Shown here in pieces: positions 30,602 to 41,084 of a stretch of DNA of 64,000 bases. The stretch covers positions 186,001-250,000 of the forward strand of contig NHNW01000045.1 in the NCBI GenBank assembly GCA_002786025.1, given 5' to 3'. Positions within the stretch are counted from its first letter, which is position 1. Each line of letters starts with the position of its first letter. Origin of the DNA: Zasmidium citrigriseum. Taxonomy: Eukaryota > Ascomycota > Dothideomycetes > Mycosphaerellales > Mycosphaerellaceae. The notes beneath the pieces were generated by a model. It did no database searches, was not told the origin of the DNA, and worked only from the letters and a program-made list of their open reading frames with translations. The position numbers and the translations under genes are program-made.

Positions 30602-32424
30602 TCAAGAAACGACCGCAACTCGATCGAAATCCGGCGCATAAGTTGTACTCCCACCCAACGCACCAATCTTAATCGTATTCGTCCCCGTCGTACTAAACCC
30701 ACTCAACCTCACCAAGAAGCTCTTAAGCACATCCTTCTCCCAGTCATATCCCGTCAGCGGGAAAAGTACGCTCTGTCCAGGGCCTCCATTGACACTAATA
30801 CTCGCACCCCTCACATTGGGTCCATTGCTCTCGCCGCCGGGGTTGTAGAGATATCCGACCTCGCAGTTGATATAGTCGAATCGAACGTCCTGTGTGGCCT
30901 GGGAGGTGCGGATGCCGGAGAGCGTGAGGGATCCGCCGCTGGAGCTGATGTACCCGACTTTCGAGCCACCAGAGCAGCCGGAACAGGATTGGATGTTGGC
31001 TCCGCCGGAGAGGGTGCCGGATTCGGCTTCGATGTAGGTGAGTTTTGGAGTTGTAGATTTGACAGTCTTGATGTTGGAGAGGCGGAGAGGGAGAGAGCCG
31101 TGGGGGCTGACTTGGGCGGAGTAGGATTTGGCGTTGGCGGTTGTGCGTCCGGTCCAAAGATTTTTGATTGTAGCGCTAGAGATTCCGAGTTTGGTGAAGT
31201 CGAGGGAGAGGGTGCGGGTTTTGTTGGACTGGTCGAGGAGGAGGACTGCGCGGTCGCCGTTGGAGAGATTGCCGGCGAAGAGGTCGTAGTCGTTTGTGAA
31301 GCGTTGGATGAGTTTGACGGGTTGCCCGACGGGGTCTTGGTTGATGGCGATCAGATCTTTGTTCTTCAAGATCGTTGCTGTAGCGTCCGACATCGAAGGC
31401 ACAGCGGTCGAGACCATCAAAGCGCTCTTGAACATAGCCCAGATGGCGAAATGGCTGGCTTGTTCTGCGTTCGTCATGCCAGGGTTGCCGACTTCAAGCA
31501 TGTCCTGCGCAAATCGTGAGCTATTTCAGTCATGAAATTGGAATACTTGACTCACCATGTCAGAAAAGCGACCTGGACCGTTCCAGCCGTAAAGATTGAC
31601 GTGAATACCCTGATTCATGATTCTCATGACATTCGACCATCCCTGAGCAATGTCGTCCGACAAGCGGTAAGAGTTCGAGATGGGCGGCGTCCATTGAGCG
31701 GGACCTTGAAGGCCAGTCGGGCTTTGGTATGGAGTGCCCTAGATATCATATCAGCTGTAGTCCCCAGATGAACTCTTAGTGGCAAGTACTACTCACCCAC
31801 TGACAAACCACCATCCCCTTAATCCCCACAGCCAACTGCGCCCGACTCCAATTCCCAAACCTCTCCGGAAAGTCCGTCCTAGGATCCTTCGGCGCATTCT
31901 GATCCGGCGTGATATAGCAATTATCCACCTTCATATACGCCACATTCCACCCAGCAAACTGCAGCGCATCCTGCCTCTCATACCCCAGACTCCCCGTCCT
32001 CGTCGCCGGACTCTTCGTATCGCAAGAGTAAACCCCCTGATCGGTGTACATACTCCACTCGAAGCTCAAATCCCTGGCAAGTTTACTCAAAGGAGCGATG
32101 CCGTCCGGGAAGACAGTGGCGTCGTAAGTGATGCTGCCGTTGGATTGCCGGGAGTAGGCTTGCCAGCCGCAGTCGAGCTAAACATGTCAGTGATGTGGTG
32201 GTGAGGGTGTGAGGGTGGTGATGTACTTGGAAGTATTTGTAGCCTAGATCGGCGAAACCTTTTGCTGCGAAAGAACGCATTGTGGTTTCCATGTAGGTTT
32301 GATTGGGGCTGCAGCCGACGTCGTTATAGGTGTTGAAACCCATGACGGGTGTGCGGCCGAAGCCATTGTCGAGTGCCAGGGCAGGCACAGCCAGAAGTGT
32401 GGCTATTACAGTCTTCGAAGCCAT
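30602..32424 (-). CDS. Secreted alpha-galactosidase, GH27 with CBM35-like tail
   Basis: A 554-aa secreted enzyme that hydrolyses terminal alpha-1,6-galactose from galacto-oligosaccharides and galactomannan. Exons are 32424-32227, 32177-31797, 31738-31556 and 31504-30602; all three introns (49-58 nt) are phase 0. The signal peptide is MASKTVIATLLAVPALA. GH27 features are RTPVMGFNTYNDVGC, LDCGWQ, nucleophile Asp151 in YMKVDNCY, and the acid/base region RFSDMDMLEVGNPGM (about 250-264). After the beta-sandwich, residues about 425-554 form a carbohydrate-binding-module-like domain (YIEAESGTLSGGA start, DFDRVAVVS end) of the CBM35 type. A 358-aa frame opposite its last exon is a shadow. Galactokinase at 3.1-4.8 kb could use the product. 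Confidence 0.92.
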
Positions 32425-32912
32425 ACTTAAGGATTGAAGCCGCTCAGATTGGGAAGAGAGGAATCGTGAGGAGCAGATCCAGAACATTTATGTCTCACTT
32501 TGCCATGACGGGTAATGTGCGGTCCAGACGGACGGACGAGAACATCCGCTAGTTTACTCGAACTCTTTTGGGCGCTATATTGTCGTATCCATAGATGGGA
32601 TTGTGGGGAAACGTGGAGATGGAGGAGGTGTTTTGAGGACGAATTCTGGCGTCATTGGTGGAAAATCATGGCTCGAGGATCGTCATAGCACATGTTGCAT
32701 GGAATCGCATCTTGTCGTCAGCTTGGCAGGTCCTGGTCCCGATGAGGTGTTTCTGATCTCGTCAAAAGATGGGGTTGTTGAATCAAGTCGCAAGAAGACT
32801 CCCGAAGGAGGTCACAATCCAAACGCTCTCGCTCAATTTACAATCTCAGTCGCTAATACCATCAAATGCTTTTGTTTTCCACCGGCCGTCCCATTATCAT
32901 ACGATGCTTTTA
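32425..32912. other. Intergenic region upstream of alpha-galactosidase
   Basis: It lies between the alpha-galactosidase start and the 3' end of the bestrophin-like gene, both on the minus strand. No gene is seen; it presumably holds the alpha-galactosidase promoter. Confidence 0.4.
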
Positions 32913-34388
32913 TTACACACCAGTCGTCAAGTTCTCACTCTGGACAAACGTCTCCTTGCGGTCCCTCTTGACATCACGGCTCATAGCCTTGGCCTTCAGG
33001 GCCGCCCTGATGTCCTCGACCGAGTGGCTCTCCCAGGCAGGGAACTCCATGTTGCTCAGCGGCCACAGCGGCTTCGATCCGCGCTCGCGCATCCAGTCCT
33101 CATTGTTAAGGGGGGCGGGCATGCTCGTCAGCGCGTCGATGTCGTTTGCGAGTTCGTGGCAGAAGGAGTCGAGGGGCAGGTCGTTCACATCTTGTCCGAA
33201 TGGGTTCTCAAGTTCGCGGCCGATTTGTGCCAGGCCGAGAATGATGTAGCCCGCAAGCATGGTGGCTGGAATGGCCACCCATCCCAGGTAGGTGACCAGC
33301 TGAAAGGGAAGTGCAATCACGTAGGCCCAAGTGATCTGAGAGATGGAGATGGAGTATGCAACGGGCAGCGGAGTGTTGACGACGCGCTCCACGTTGGTTA
33401 GAAGGTCCGTCAAAGTGCCGAGGAAGACCATGGCTTGTGTTTGGTGTGCTGGGAGGGCGAGGGTCTTTGCCTGGAAGAGATTCTCAATGTACGCTGACAA
33501 GTACGTGAGAACTTCCAGTGGCGTGTTTCCCAGATTCTCCTTGGTCTTCTTGAGAATCTTGCGCGGATTCGATTCTGCCATGGGAATACCCAGGTACTGC
33601 CCAGCAGATTTGAAGGATGAGACCTTGCGTTCTCGGAGTTCACTCTGGTCGGCTTCTCCAGCCAAGGTCCGCAAGTTGACAAGCAGTGGCGCAAGGTCGG
33701 GGTACTCGGTCGAAGGCTCGAATCGCAGGCGATGCTTCAAAGACACGGCGAAAGCATTGATGAGTTGCAGAGCTGAAAGTTTGGCGAGGAGGTCCGCCTT
33801 TCCAAGTTCCTCGGATTCCTCGTGTCGTTCTTGGGCATGGACCCAGATGAGTCGGGCCAGGTTGCGGGAAGTCAACATGAGAATGGCCCAGTAACGTCTC
33901 CCTTCGCTGAAGCGCTCATATGCAGTCGTCGAGCGAAAAGAAAGTGACAGACCGACCACGAAACCTAAAAGCATGATCAGTCGGATCTTACAGGTGCGGA
34001 ATTCCAGGATCTACAACATACCAAGCACAGTGAGCAGAACCGAATGCACCTCCAGCGACTGTACCAGTTGCGAGATGCACACAATCAACGTCGCCCACCC
34101 GCCAACAAACGTCAGCGGCACGATCATCTTGGGCAGGACACTGCCATGCAGCCGCAAGAACTGTGGCCATTTCGAGTGGCGGTTGATGTCTCGTGGTCCA
34201 CGGAAGTAGTCCTCGATATCGACGCTGTGGTAGGTGGAAGCATGAAACATTGGAGTCGGAACGAAGTCATCGTGTTGTCCCTGAGCTGATGAGGTGCCCT
34301 TCGAGGAGCCGGGAATGCTGTTGGCCGCCGCACTCGGTGTAATCTTCTCGTTGGTGGCCATGTCAATGGCGGTCGTCGTGCCGGACAT
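32913..34388 (-). CDS. Bestrophin-like anion channel protein
   Basis: A 472-aa membrane protein of the bestrophin/UPF0187 family. Exons are 34388-34022 and 33964-32913 (57-nt intron, GTATGT and TTTAG, phase 1). After a Ser/Thr-rich cytosolic start, the region FHASTYHSVDIEDYFRGPRD leads into membrane segments near 88-125. The family block GLSLSFRSTTAYERFSEGRRYW spans the exon 2 start, and C-terminal hydrophobic segments (about 320-375) end in an IGRELENPFGQDVNDLPLD-like block, as in bacterial and fungal homologues. Such proteins conduct chloride or other anions; membrane location is unknown. The frame extends upstream to an ATG at 34688, but a CTATATAG element near 34608 and a weak Arg-rich leader make the 34388 start more likely. 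Confidence 0.82.
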
Positions 34389-35309
34389 GGCGATGGGTCG
34401 AATGAAGCTGTTGGATGAGGAGATGGGGATGTGAAGTCGCTCAAGTGAAGGTGATGTCGGAGTGAAAGGCGACCAACCTTGGTGGCCGCGTGATGCCGCT
34501 GCTGGCGAAGGAGTGAAGTCGAACAATGAAAAGGCCGCTGACGTTCTGGCCACAACTAGCGGAGTCCGCCTATTACGACGAACGCGAATGATGGGGCGTG
34601 ATGATCCTATATAGGACTGTGACTTACCTGAAGAAAACGCTGGCGCCCCTGGCCGCGTTTCAAGCGCGTGTGTGAGGAATGATGCCAAGTTCGTGATCAG
34701 ACGAATCTCCCAATCGATGTCTGATTTCCGGTACGCTAGAGATCCGGCCCGCTCTTAGCGAGCTCCTGCCGCTGAGCCGCCACGTTGACAGGTTGGGGAT
34801 TGGTCGTCTCCTGCAGCAAACATTCACCAACCTCTGCGAACAACTCAACCTCCGTCTCACCACGCCATGTGTCTGCCTGCCTCTCGCGTCTTCTCGCGCT
34901 GCATCGGTCTGACAGCTGTCCTGCATCAGCTCTTTGGGCAAGTGTGAGCGTCAGCACCAAGCCAATAACCTCGATGGTCGCCCGGGCCGCCAGACGCTGT
35001 GTTGCATCCCCGACCAATGCTCCACCCAGCGTTTCTCGTACAGTAAAACAGCAAAACCACCCGCTGCCGCCCCAATTTCTCACTGCTTTGCCGCTGCGGT
35101 CAACTTCCTTCTCACCAACTCCAATGCTCGGGAATCTGAACACCCGCACTGCCGCCGTGCAAGAACATGTCCTTGGCAGTCACCAGCATCGCGAAACGCT
35201 TAGGTAGGGGTGCAGGACACCGAAACGGCTAAAAGTCTCGGCACGACACGACACCAAAGGACTGGACCGGACCTCAGCACAGCCTCTGACTTATAGTACC
35301 CTGCCTGCT
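34389..35309. other. Bestrophin-like gene upstream region
   Basis: This 0.9 kb contains a palindromic CTATATAG near 34608 and a minus-strand GTAAGT that could be a 5' UTR intron donor. Overlapping frames of about 140 aa lie on both strands at 34.7-35.2 kb with no domain or intron support, so I do not call them. Confidence 0.35.
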
Positions 35310-35873
35310 TCACTCCTTTTTGCTGCGCGCGAAGTTGATCAATGGGTTGATGCTCATGCGACGCTTGGGACGACTGGACGAGCGTGATGGCTCGGAACTG
35401 GAGCCATCGCTCGATAATGCTCCGGATTCTGGACCATGCGTGGTTGATGGGATGTCCGGGTTATATGCTGATGGCGGGACCTCTTCCTCTTCAGCGATGT
35501 CTGTGTTCTCCTGTTGGGACCGCTCAATGTCTTGGTCGAAGAGCGGCAGCGAGACGGATGACTTGGATGCTACCGTGCTGCGGCGTCGAAAGATGCGCGA
35601 CATTCGTCCGGTCTCTTCTTGCGCTGGCGCTTCGAGCTGGTCGATGGCTGTCGTGAGGTTGCGTTCGATCTGGTCTTCGAGAAGTGCTTGCTGGAATTCG
35701 GCGCTGCGGTAGTACCTCCTCTCGTCTGTTCCTTCCTCATCCAGGAGAGGATTTAGAAACTGTCTCTCGCTCGAATCACGAGGCGCAGGATGTCTGTTGT
35801 GCATTCGGGCGAAGAAGTCGAAGTCGCGAGAGCTGGTCTTACTCGACCGACGGTTGTGGAAGAAGCTCAACAT
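35310..35873 (-). CDS. Hypothetical Ser/Glu-rich protein
   Basis: A 187-aa protein in one frame, start chosen at the MLSFFHNRRSSK methionine. It has a basic N-terminus, a central helical, Gln/Glu-rich segment (RSAEFQQALLEDQIERNLTTAIDQLEAPAQ, given only to show composition in two parts: RSAEFQQALLEDQ, then IERNLTTAIDQLEAPAQ), and a Ser/Pro/Glu-rich, probably disordered C-terminus ending in a basic cluster (RPKRRMS, RSKKE). No signal peptide, membrane segment or known domain is seen. The protein-like composition and the lack of a better frame on the other strand support it moderately. Confidence 0.5.
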   Translation of the reverse strand: MLSFFHNRRSSKTSSRDFDFFARMHNRHPAPRDSSERQFLNPLLDEEGTDERRYYRSAEFQQALLEDQIERNLTTAIDQLEAPAQEETGRMSRIFRRRSTVASKSSVSLPLFDQDIERSQQENTDIAEEEEVPPSAYNPDIPSTTHGPESGALSSDGSSSEPSRSSSRPKRRMSINPLINFARSKKE

Positions 35874-37261
35874 TTCGAACAAGCAGCGGATCTGCAATGG
35901 GTTCGAGCGATGCTGGTCTGAACTTCGAGTCCTGATAAAAGCAGTAGGTGATCAACAAAGCACAGAAAGTGTTTGCTACCTTTTGTAGTACCTGCACAGC
36001 CTGTGCCTTCAGGTCGTCCGGATGGTTCGGCCCACGTGGTCGCCAAGCCATATCAAAGTGTACGAAACAACTTCGGGAGTCGTCATCTGGCTCCGCCCGC
36101 TGACGAATGACAGCGAAAAAGTCGTGTTGCTTTCGCTCTCTGTGCGCGAGCATGAACGGAACAAGGGCTGTAGATCCTTGTTTACGGTTCGACGACGTGC
36201 CGTTCTCTGGTCCTTTCGACTTGTAGAGACGGATCAGAGGGCCGGAGATACCTTTTTTTCTTGACCTTCATTTCTCACATCGAGTTCTTTGAATGAAGTG
36301 TTCGACTTTTCGTATCCACCTTCTAGCCTCACGTCAGCACGTATGAGGCCTCCCTGTAGGAGTCGAAACTTGAGAGCCGCGACTCAGCTGATTGAGACTG
36401 AACGATAACATATGTACCACAGGAGATACAAAGGCAAGTGGTTCTTAGCTGACGCTCGGCTATTCGTGTAAGCAATGGCCAATCCAGGCTTCATAAAAGA
36501 CATCGGTCCGTTACGACTGAGGCCCCGAAGAATCTCAAGAGAACGGCGGACACAGGTCCGCCTAAGAACCTGCTCGTCCGTACACCTTTCGACTGGGCAA
36601 GATCGAACAGAACGTCCGCTCTGAAAGTGTTGCAGGAGCCCATGGATCCTAAGCCCATGATAAGAGACACGATCTGCTGATGTAGGAAAGCGTCCAGAAG
36701 TTCACCTGCCGAGAGTTCTTCGCCACCTATTCTCTCACATTGTCTCCGTATCTCCTCGAGTACGAACCTTTATGATGGTTTCTGCTGATGATGTTCGTCC
36801 CAGGCAGACGATTTCGCCACGATCTTCGGCGTGGTTCTCATGACCGAAGGACAAGGACAAGGACATGTCCATGTCGTGAAGATACGTCTCGCACCGCGCC
36901 TCTCAGTATGCGAACTCGATGAGATATGCCATGGACGAAAAGCTGCTGCCTCCTTCAGAACGGCATGTGGTCGAAAGTCGTTATCGGGATGTGGTCGTCG
37001 TTCGAGAAGAATCGTGCATCTGCTGGCCAGCACCGCCACAAAGACCCCTCCATCGATCATGGATTTGATGACGTAGGGTGGCGCTGCGCGACTTGTGCGT
37101 GGTGAGGTGTCAATTGGGAAAGCTTGTCCACAGCAAGGAAACACGCACAATCACCGCTCCTACCTTTAAAAGCCTGCGATCTTCCTATCACCAACCTGTA
37201 ACAAACACCAACCTCGAAACACCGACCAGATCCACGAATCTCAATTCCTTCAACCGACATC
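35874..37261. other. Divergent promoter region, no gene seen
   Basis: This 1.4 kb lies between the hypothetical gene (minus) and the RRM-metallothionein gene (plus). A minus-strand frame at 35839-36153 and another at 36770-37150 have no domain, and overlapping alternatives exist, so neither is called. Confidence 0.4.
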
Positions 37262-38255
37262 ATGACGACTGTTCACGTAAAGGGCATCAGCGGCCAGACC
37301 AGCGAGAAGGAGGTCCGAGATTTCTTCAGCTTTTGGTAAGCATCAACCACTCTTCAAGACGCATGTGAACCTGTACTGACTCTTTCCCAGCGGCAAGATC
37401 TCATCCCTCTCCGTCACTCCCGATTCAAACGACACGGGCGCCACGCAGTCAGCTGCCGTGACGTTCGAGAAAGAGACCGCCGCTAAGACCGCTCTTCTGC
37501 TCGACAACACCCAACTCGGCCCCGCCCAGGTCCATGTCTCCTCAGCCCAGAACCTCGACCAGATCGCCGGCGGTAAGACTGCCGGCTCTGCGGATGAGCC
37601 AGCCAAGGAGGACATTGCTCAAGAGGACAAGCCGCGTGCCCGTGTTGCAGCTGAGATGCTCGCACATGGCTACGTCCTGAGCGACCAGGCCATCCAGCGC
37701 GCACTCGCCCTCGACCAGCAGCACGGCATCAGCGGCCGTTTCCAGACTGCCCTCACCCAGTTCGACCAGAAGTTTAAGGTCACGGAGCGCGCCCAGCAAG
37801 CCGACAAGAGCTACGGTGTCTCAGCACGTGCCGATGCAGGCTGGAAGGGTCTGAACTCGTACTTCGAGAAGGCTCTCGGTACGCCCACCGGCCAGAAATT
37901 GCGTGCATTCTACGAGCAGGGTCAGAAGCAGGTTCTGGATGTACACAACGAGGCCAAGCACCTGGCTGCTCTCAAGCAGGGCAAGGATGGCAAGCCAGAG
38001 CCAGTCTCTGGTGGCTCTCGCACCCAGTGCAAGTGCCAGGCTGATGCTGGTGTTTGCCAGTGCGCTCCAGGTAACTGCGCGTGCTCGAGCTGCCCCAAGA
38101 ACCCCGATGAGAAGACTTCGACCGTGTCTGCCGAGGCCGCTGAACTCGAGAAAGTTGAGGGCGGAAAGACCAAGTGCAACTGTGGCGGCGTCGATTCGAA
38201 GTGCCCGTGCGCACCAGGCGAGTGCGCCTGTGCCAGCTGCCCAAAGGCTTCTTAG
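37262..38255 (+). CDS. VIP1-like RRM protein with metallothionein-like C-terminus
   Basis: A 312-aa protein. Exons are 37262-37335 and 37391-38255 (55-nt intron, GTAAGC and CCCAG, phase 2; the junction gives DFFSFCGKI). Residues 1-75 form an RRM: TVHVKGISG (RNP2-like) and SAAVTFEKE (RNP1-like). Residues about 105-230 form the conserved helical region of fungal Vip1-type proteins. Unusually, the C-terminus holds two Cys-rich repeats, from Cys238 and Cys287, each with the pattern C-x-C-x(5-6)-C-x-C-A-P-G-x-C-x-C-x-S-C-P-K. They are separated by about 25 Lys/Glu-rich residues. Such repeats resemble metallothioneins and would bind Cu(I) or Zn(II); this is inference. The stop follows directly after the second repeat. 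Confidence 0.85.
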
Positions 38256-38839
38256 ATGGGAAAGGAATCGGCGTTGAGGGAGGGGAGAAGAAAGATCAAA
38301 ATGATGCGATGCTTAATGATGCGATTGTATGAATAGTGCAAGCATGCGATTCGATGCGGTATGGAGAGAGACAGCAGCAGTGATGCGTTATGAGTTATGA
38401 GAATAGTCGAGAAAACAAATCAAGTTCGAGTTTTGAAGTAGTCACATTGCATAACTTGCTCACACCATGTCGGACTTGGACTGTGATGGTTCACGCCAAG
38501 AAGCCTCTTTGACCTCACTTCCTTAAAGCATGACCGGCAACATCATCCAGCGATTTCTTTACCATGCGCCTGACAAGTTCAGTAAAAAGAGGCTGCCTAG
38601 TTGTGGGTAGCACAATGTCAGCTCAAAGGCGTTTTTTCTCTCGTTCGTTTGGCGAATGCGATTGAAATCCGGCAGCCTAGAACACGGAGCTGAGCCCAAT
38701 ATGTGTATTGAGATGTCATTCTGCGAGAACTTTGAGAAATTGAGCTCTCCTTGTTTCAAGATTCTCTGCTTTTGTGGCTACAAAAGACTCCGTCTACCGG
38801 TTGATTTCCATGCAACAACAACCTCTCTTCACCAACATC
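38256..38839. other. Intergenic region
   Basis: It lies between the VIP1-like gene and the V-ATPase proteolipid gene on the same strand. No gene is seen. Confidence 0.4.
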
Positions 38840-39518
38840 ATGTCTTCAGGAGACTTCATCCCAAGTGATCTCTGGTTCGTCCAGTTCCTCATCCATCCCT
38901 TTCCACCACCCAAACTGACCTTCCTCACAGTCCCGCCTATGCAGTCCGTCCCCCCCTCCCTTCCCCCCCTCCCTTACTCACCCCCTCCAGCCCTTCTTCT
39001 CCGCCCTCGGCTGCATCTCAGCAATAACCCTCACCTCCCTCGGCGCCTCCTACGGCACGGCCAAATCCTCCCTCGGCGTCTTCGCCGCCCAAACCCTGCA
39101 CCCATCTCTCGGCGTCCGCGCTCTCCTTCCCTGCGTCTTCAGCGGGATTCTCGCAATCTATGGACTCGTCACGGCGGTTCTGCTTGCGAACCATATTCAA
39201 CTTGAGCTGCCGCTTTACGTTGCTCTGGTTAATCTGGGCAGTGGGTTGAGTGTCGGGCTTTGTGGCCTTGCGGCGGGCTTTGCGATTGGGATTGTGGGCG
39301 ATGTTGGGGTTAGGGGCGTTGCGGTGCAGCCGAAGTTGTTTGTTAGTATGGTGTTGATTTTGATTTTTGCGGAGGTTCTTGGTGAGTAGTTGATGGGTTT
39401 GAAGGCTGTGTTGAGGGCTGACTGGGATGCAGGGCTGTATGGATTGATCGTGGCTCTTATTACGGATACGAGGGCGAACTTGGTGAGCAGCGATGTCTGC
39501 AGAAGGGCGGTGTTGTAG
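38840..39518 (+). CDS. V-ATPase V0 proteolipid subunit (c or c')
   Basis: A 174-aa, four-helix proteolipid of the rotating ring that carries protons across vacuolar membranes. Exons are 38840-38874, 38931-38943, 38991-39381 and 39433-39518. The second exon has only 13 nt and is needed to give [15 protein letters not shown], the expected family start. Introns 1 and 2 have unusual donors (GTTCGT, GTCCGT) in very C-rich sequence. Family blocks are [41 protein letters not shown] and [18 protein letters not shown], whose Glu is the proton-carrying residue. Vma3 (c) and Vma11 (c') cannot be separated with certainty. The segment between helices 1 and 2 is more diverged than usual. Confidence 0.82.
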
Positions 39519-40038
39519 GAGGAGGCCCTTGGAGGGATGTTGTCGTGAGGTCTATTGGGGCTAGAGGTAATGTTAGAGGACGATTCGAGGGCTTCGTCGG
39601 CTCGGGAACGTCTCGTTTGAGGAAGTACTCGGGATATGGCAGCACAATATCCAGGTATTGACATGAGCTTCTTTTTCGGCACTATCTCCAGTACAAAACT
39701 GTCTCTTGCTTCTCTGCAGTCGACTTGAATGGCTGTCCCATGCTTTTGAAGCAATCATTTGCCACTGTTGCAAAGAGAGCGGAGAGCGTATCTTGAAATC
39801 CAGTCCCATCAACTCCACGCCATGTTCTTGAAAATGCTCTCAACCCATCAAACGCCGCGCTATGCCATCAAATCATGGGGGGTATATCGCCGATATCAAC
39901 TCGATGGCGGTGGTTGTTGCTGCTGCTTAGCGCCAGCCTCAGGACCTGGATTCGCTGCTTGCTGACTCTGACTCCTCAGTCTCTGTGCCTACAATATCCA
40001 CTCAATCAGCCAGTGCTCAACATACCCGCATCTTTCAT
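39519..40038. other. Intergenic region between convergent genes
   Basis: It lies between the 3' ends of the V-ATPase proteolipid (plus) and PAM16 (minus). Only short frames are present; no gene is seen. Confidence 0.4.
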
Positions 40039-40609
40039 TCAATCTCGATACAGCTTCGGCTTCCACCCCTCACGAAGCTCTCTTTCTCGCTCCGCAGCCA
40101 TCTCCGCTTCACGTACCTCCATCTCTATCCGTTCCCGTGCTCTTAGCACTTTGCTCTGTAGGTAAAAGGAGCCGCCCTTTTTAGGATCGTTCAGGTCGAA
40201 TAATCGCTTGAATTGGTCGTGGATCTTGTTGATATCGGCTTGACCAGCTTTTGGAGGGGAGACGTTCAGTATACGGCAGGCTTCGTCGAGGGTTAGGCCA
40301 GAGGAGGAGAGGGTATTCGCCGCTGTGCCGTTGCCGCCCATTTGCTGCGCATATTTCTGCGATACCTCGTCAGTGGATTCCTGGCAGGTTCGCGAGATCG
40401 GGTGGCATTACTTGTGATGCCGATGCCTGCTTATATCTGTCCTGATGGTCAGTCTGTCGGTTCTGCTTCTTTTGCGCCTCCATGAACTTACGCTTCTGCA
40501 AAGGCTCTCCCGAAGACTCGTGCGCCGGTCAGCTGCTTCCGTTAGTAGTGCTCATCGCGAGAGTAATGATGGTACATACGACGACTTGGCTAATAATCCG
40601 ATGCGCCAT
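40039..40609 (-). CDS. PAM16: Mitochondrial import motor subunit PAM16/TIM16
   Basis: A 137-aa J-like protein of the presequence-translocase motor at the matrix side of the inner membrane; it pairs with Pam18 to regulate mtHsp70. Four short exons are needed: 40609-40580, 40532-40492, 40436-40412 (25 nt) and 40356-40039. The introns are 47, 55 and 55 nt. The spliced start MAHRIISQVVLTGARVFG, then RAFAEAYKQASASQKYAQQ, is the standard TIM16 N-terminus. The J-like domain follows (TLDEACRILNV, KIHDQFKRLFDLNDPKKGGSFYLQSKV, here DPKKGG replacing HPD). The C-terminus is Arg/Glu-rich. Length and layout are normal for the family. Confidence 0.93.
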
Positions 40610-41084
40610 GCCGCGCTGTTGAAAATGAACGACGAGAGGATGAAGTTGAAGTTGGAGACAGACTCGAAAGATCCATCTCGGTTCGGACTTGATGCGCGCG
40701 GAATCTTCGCGCATCCGGGCCGATCCGTTAGCGCAGAGTCTCAAGCTGCCACTTCTTGCCGCGTCTTGCTGGGAGCCCGGGCGATCTTGGTCTTCTTTGC
40801 TTCATCACAACACCATGTTTGATAACTGGAATGGGCGATGATCACGAGCAGCTACTTCTCGAAAGCTCGAATGACTGCAGCCTACCTTCGATGAAATGGT
40901 ACGAAAGTCAATCCGAAGCCGCTTCAACGCGGAAGTAGAATGGCAAGGCCTTTACAATGGAAATACACAAATCATCTTGATGCCCAGTGGCTCGATTATG
41001 GAAGGTTCTACTTGGATGCTATCGGCCGTTCAGCTTTCAGAGCTGTCTTCTCATTACATGCCTGCCTGGTGTTCCCGGCTCTGA
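40610..41084. other. Intergenic region
   Basis: It holds the PAM16 promoter and the PTH11-like gene 3' region. No gene is seen. Confidence 0.4.

Noticed and set aside
30443..31519. A 358-aa plus-strand frame opposite the alpha-galactosidase last exon
   Set aside because: Antisense shadow of the GH27/CBM region, with low-complexity Gly/Asp/Val sequence.
34736..35207. Overlapping frames of about 140 aa on both strands
   Set aside because: No domain, signal or splice support; they contradict each other and lie upstream of the bestrophin-like gene.
36770..37150. A 126-aa minus-strand frame upstream of the VIP1-like gene
   Set aside because: Composition is random and it overlaps the promoter and leader of a well-supported gene.
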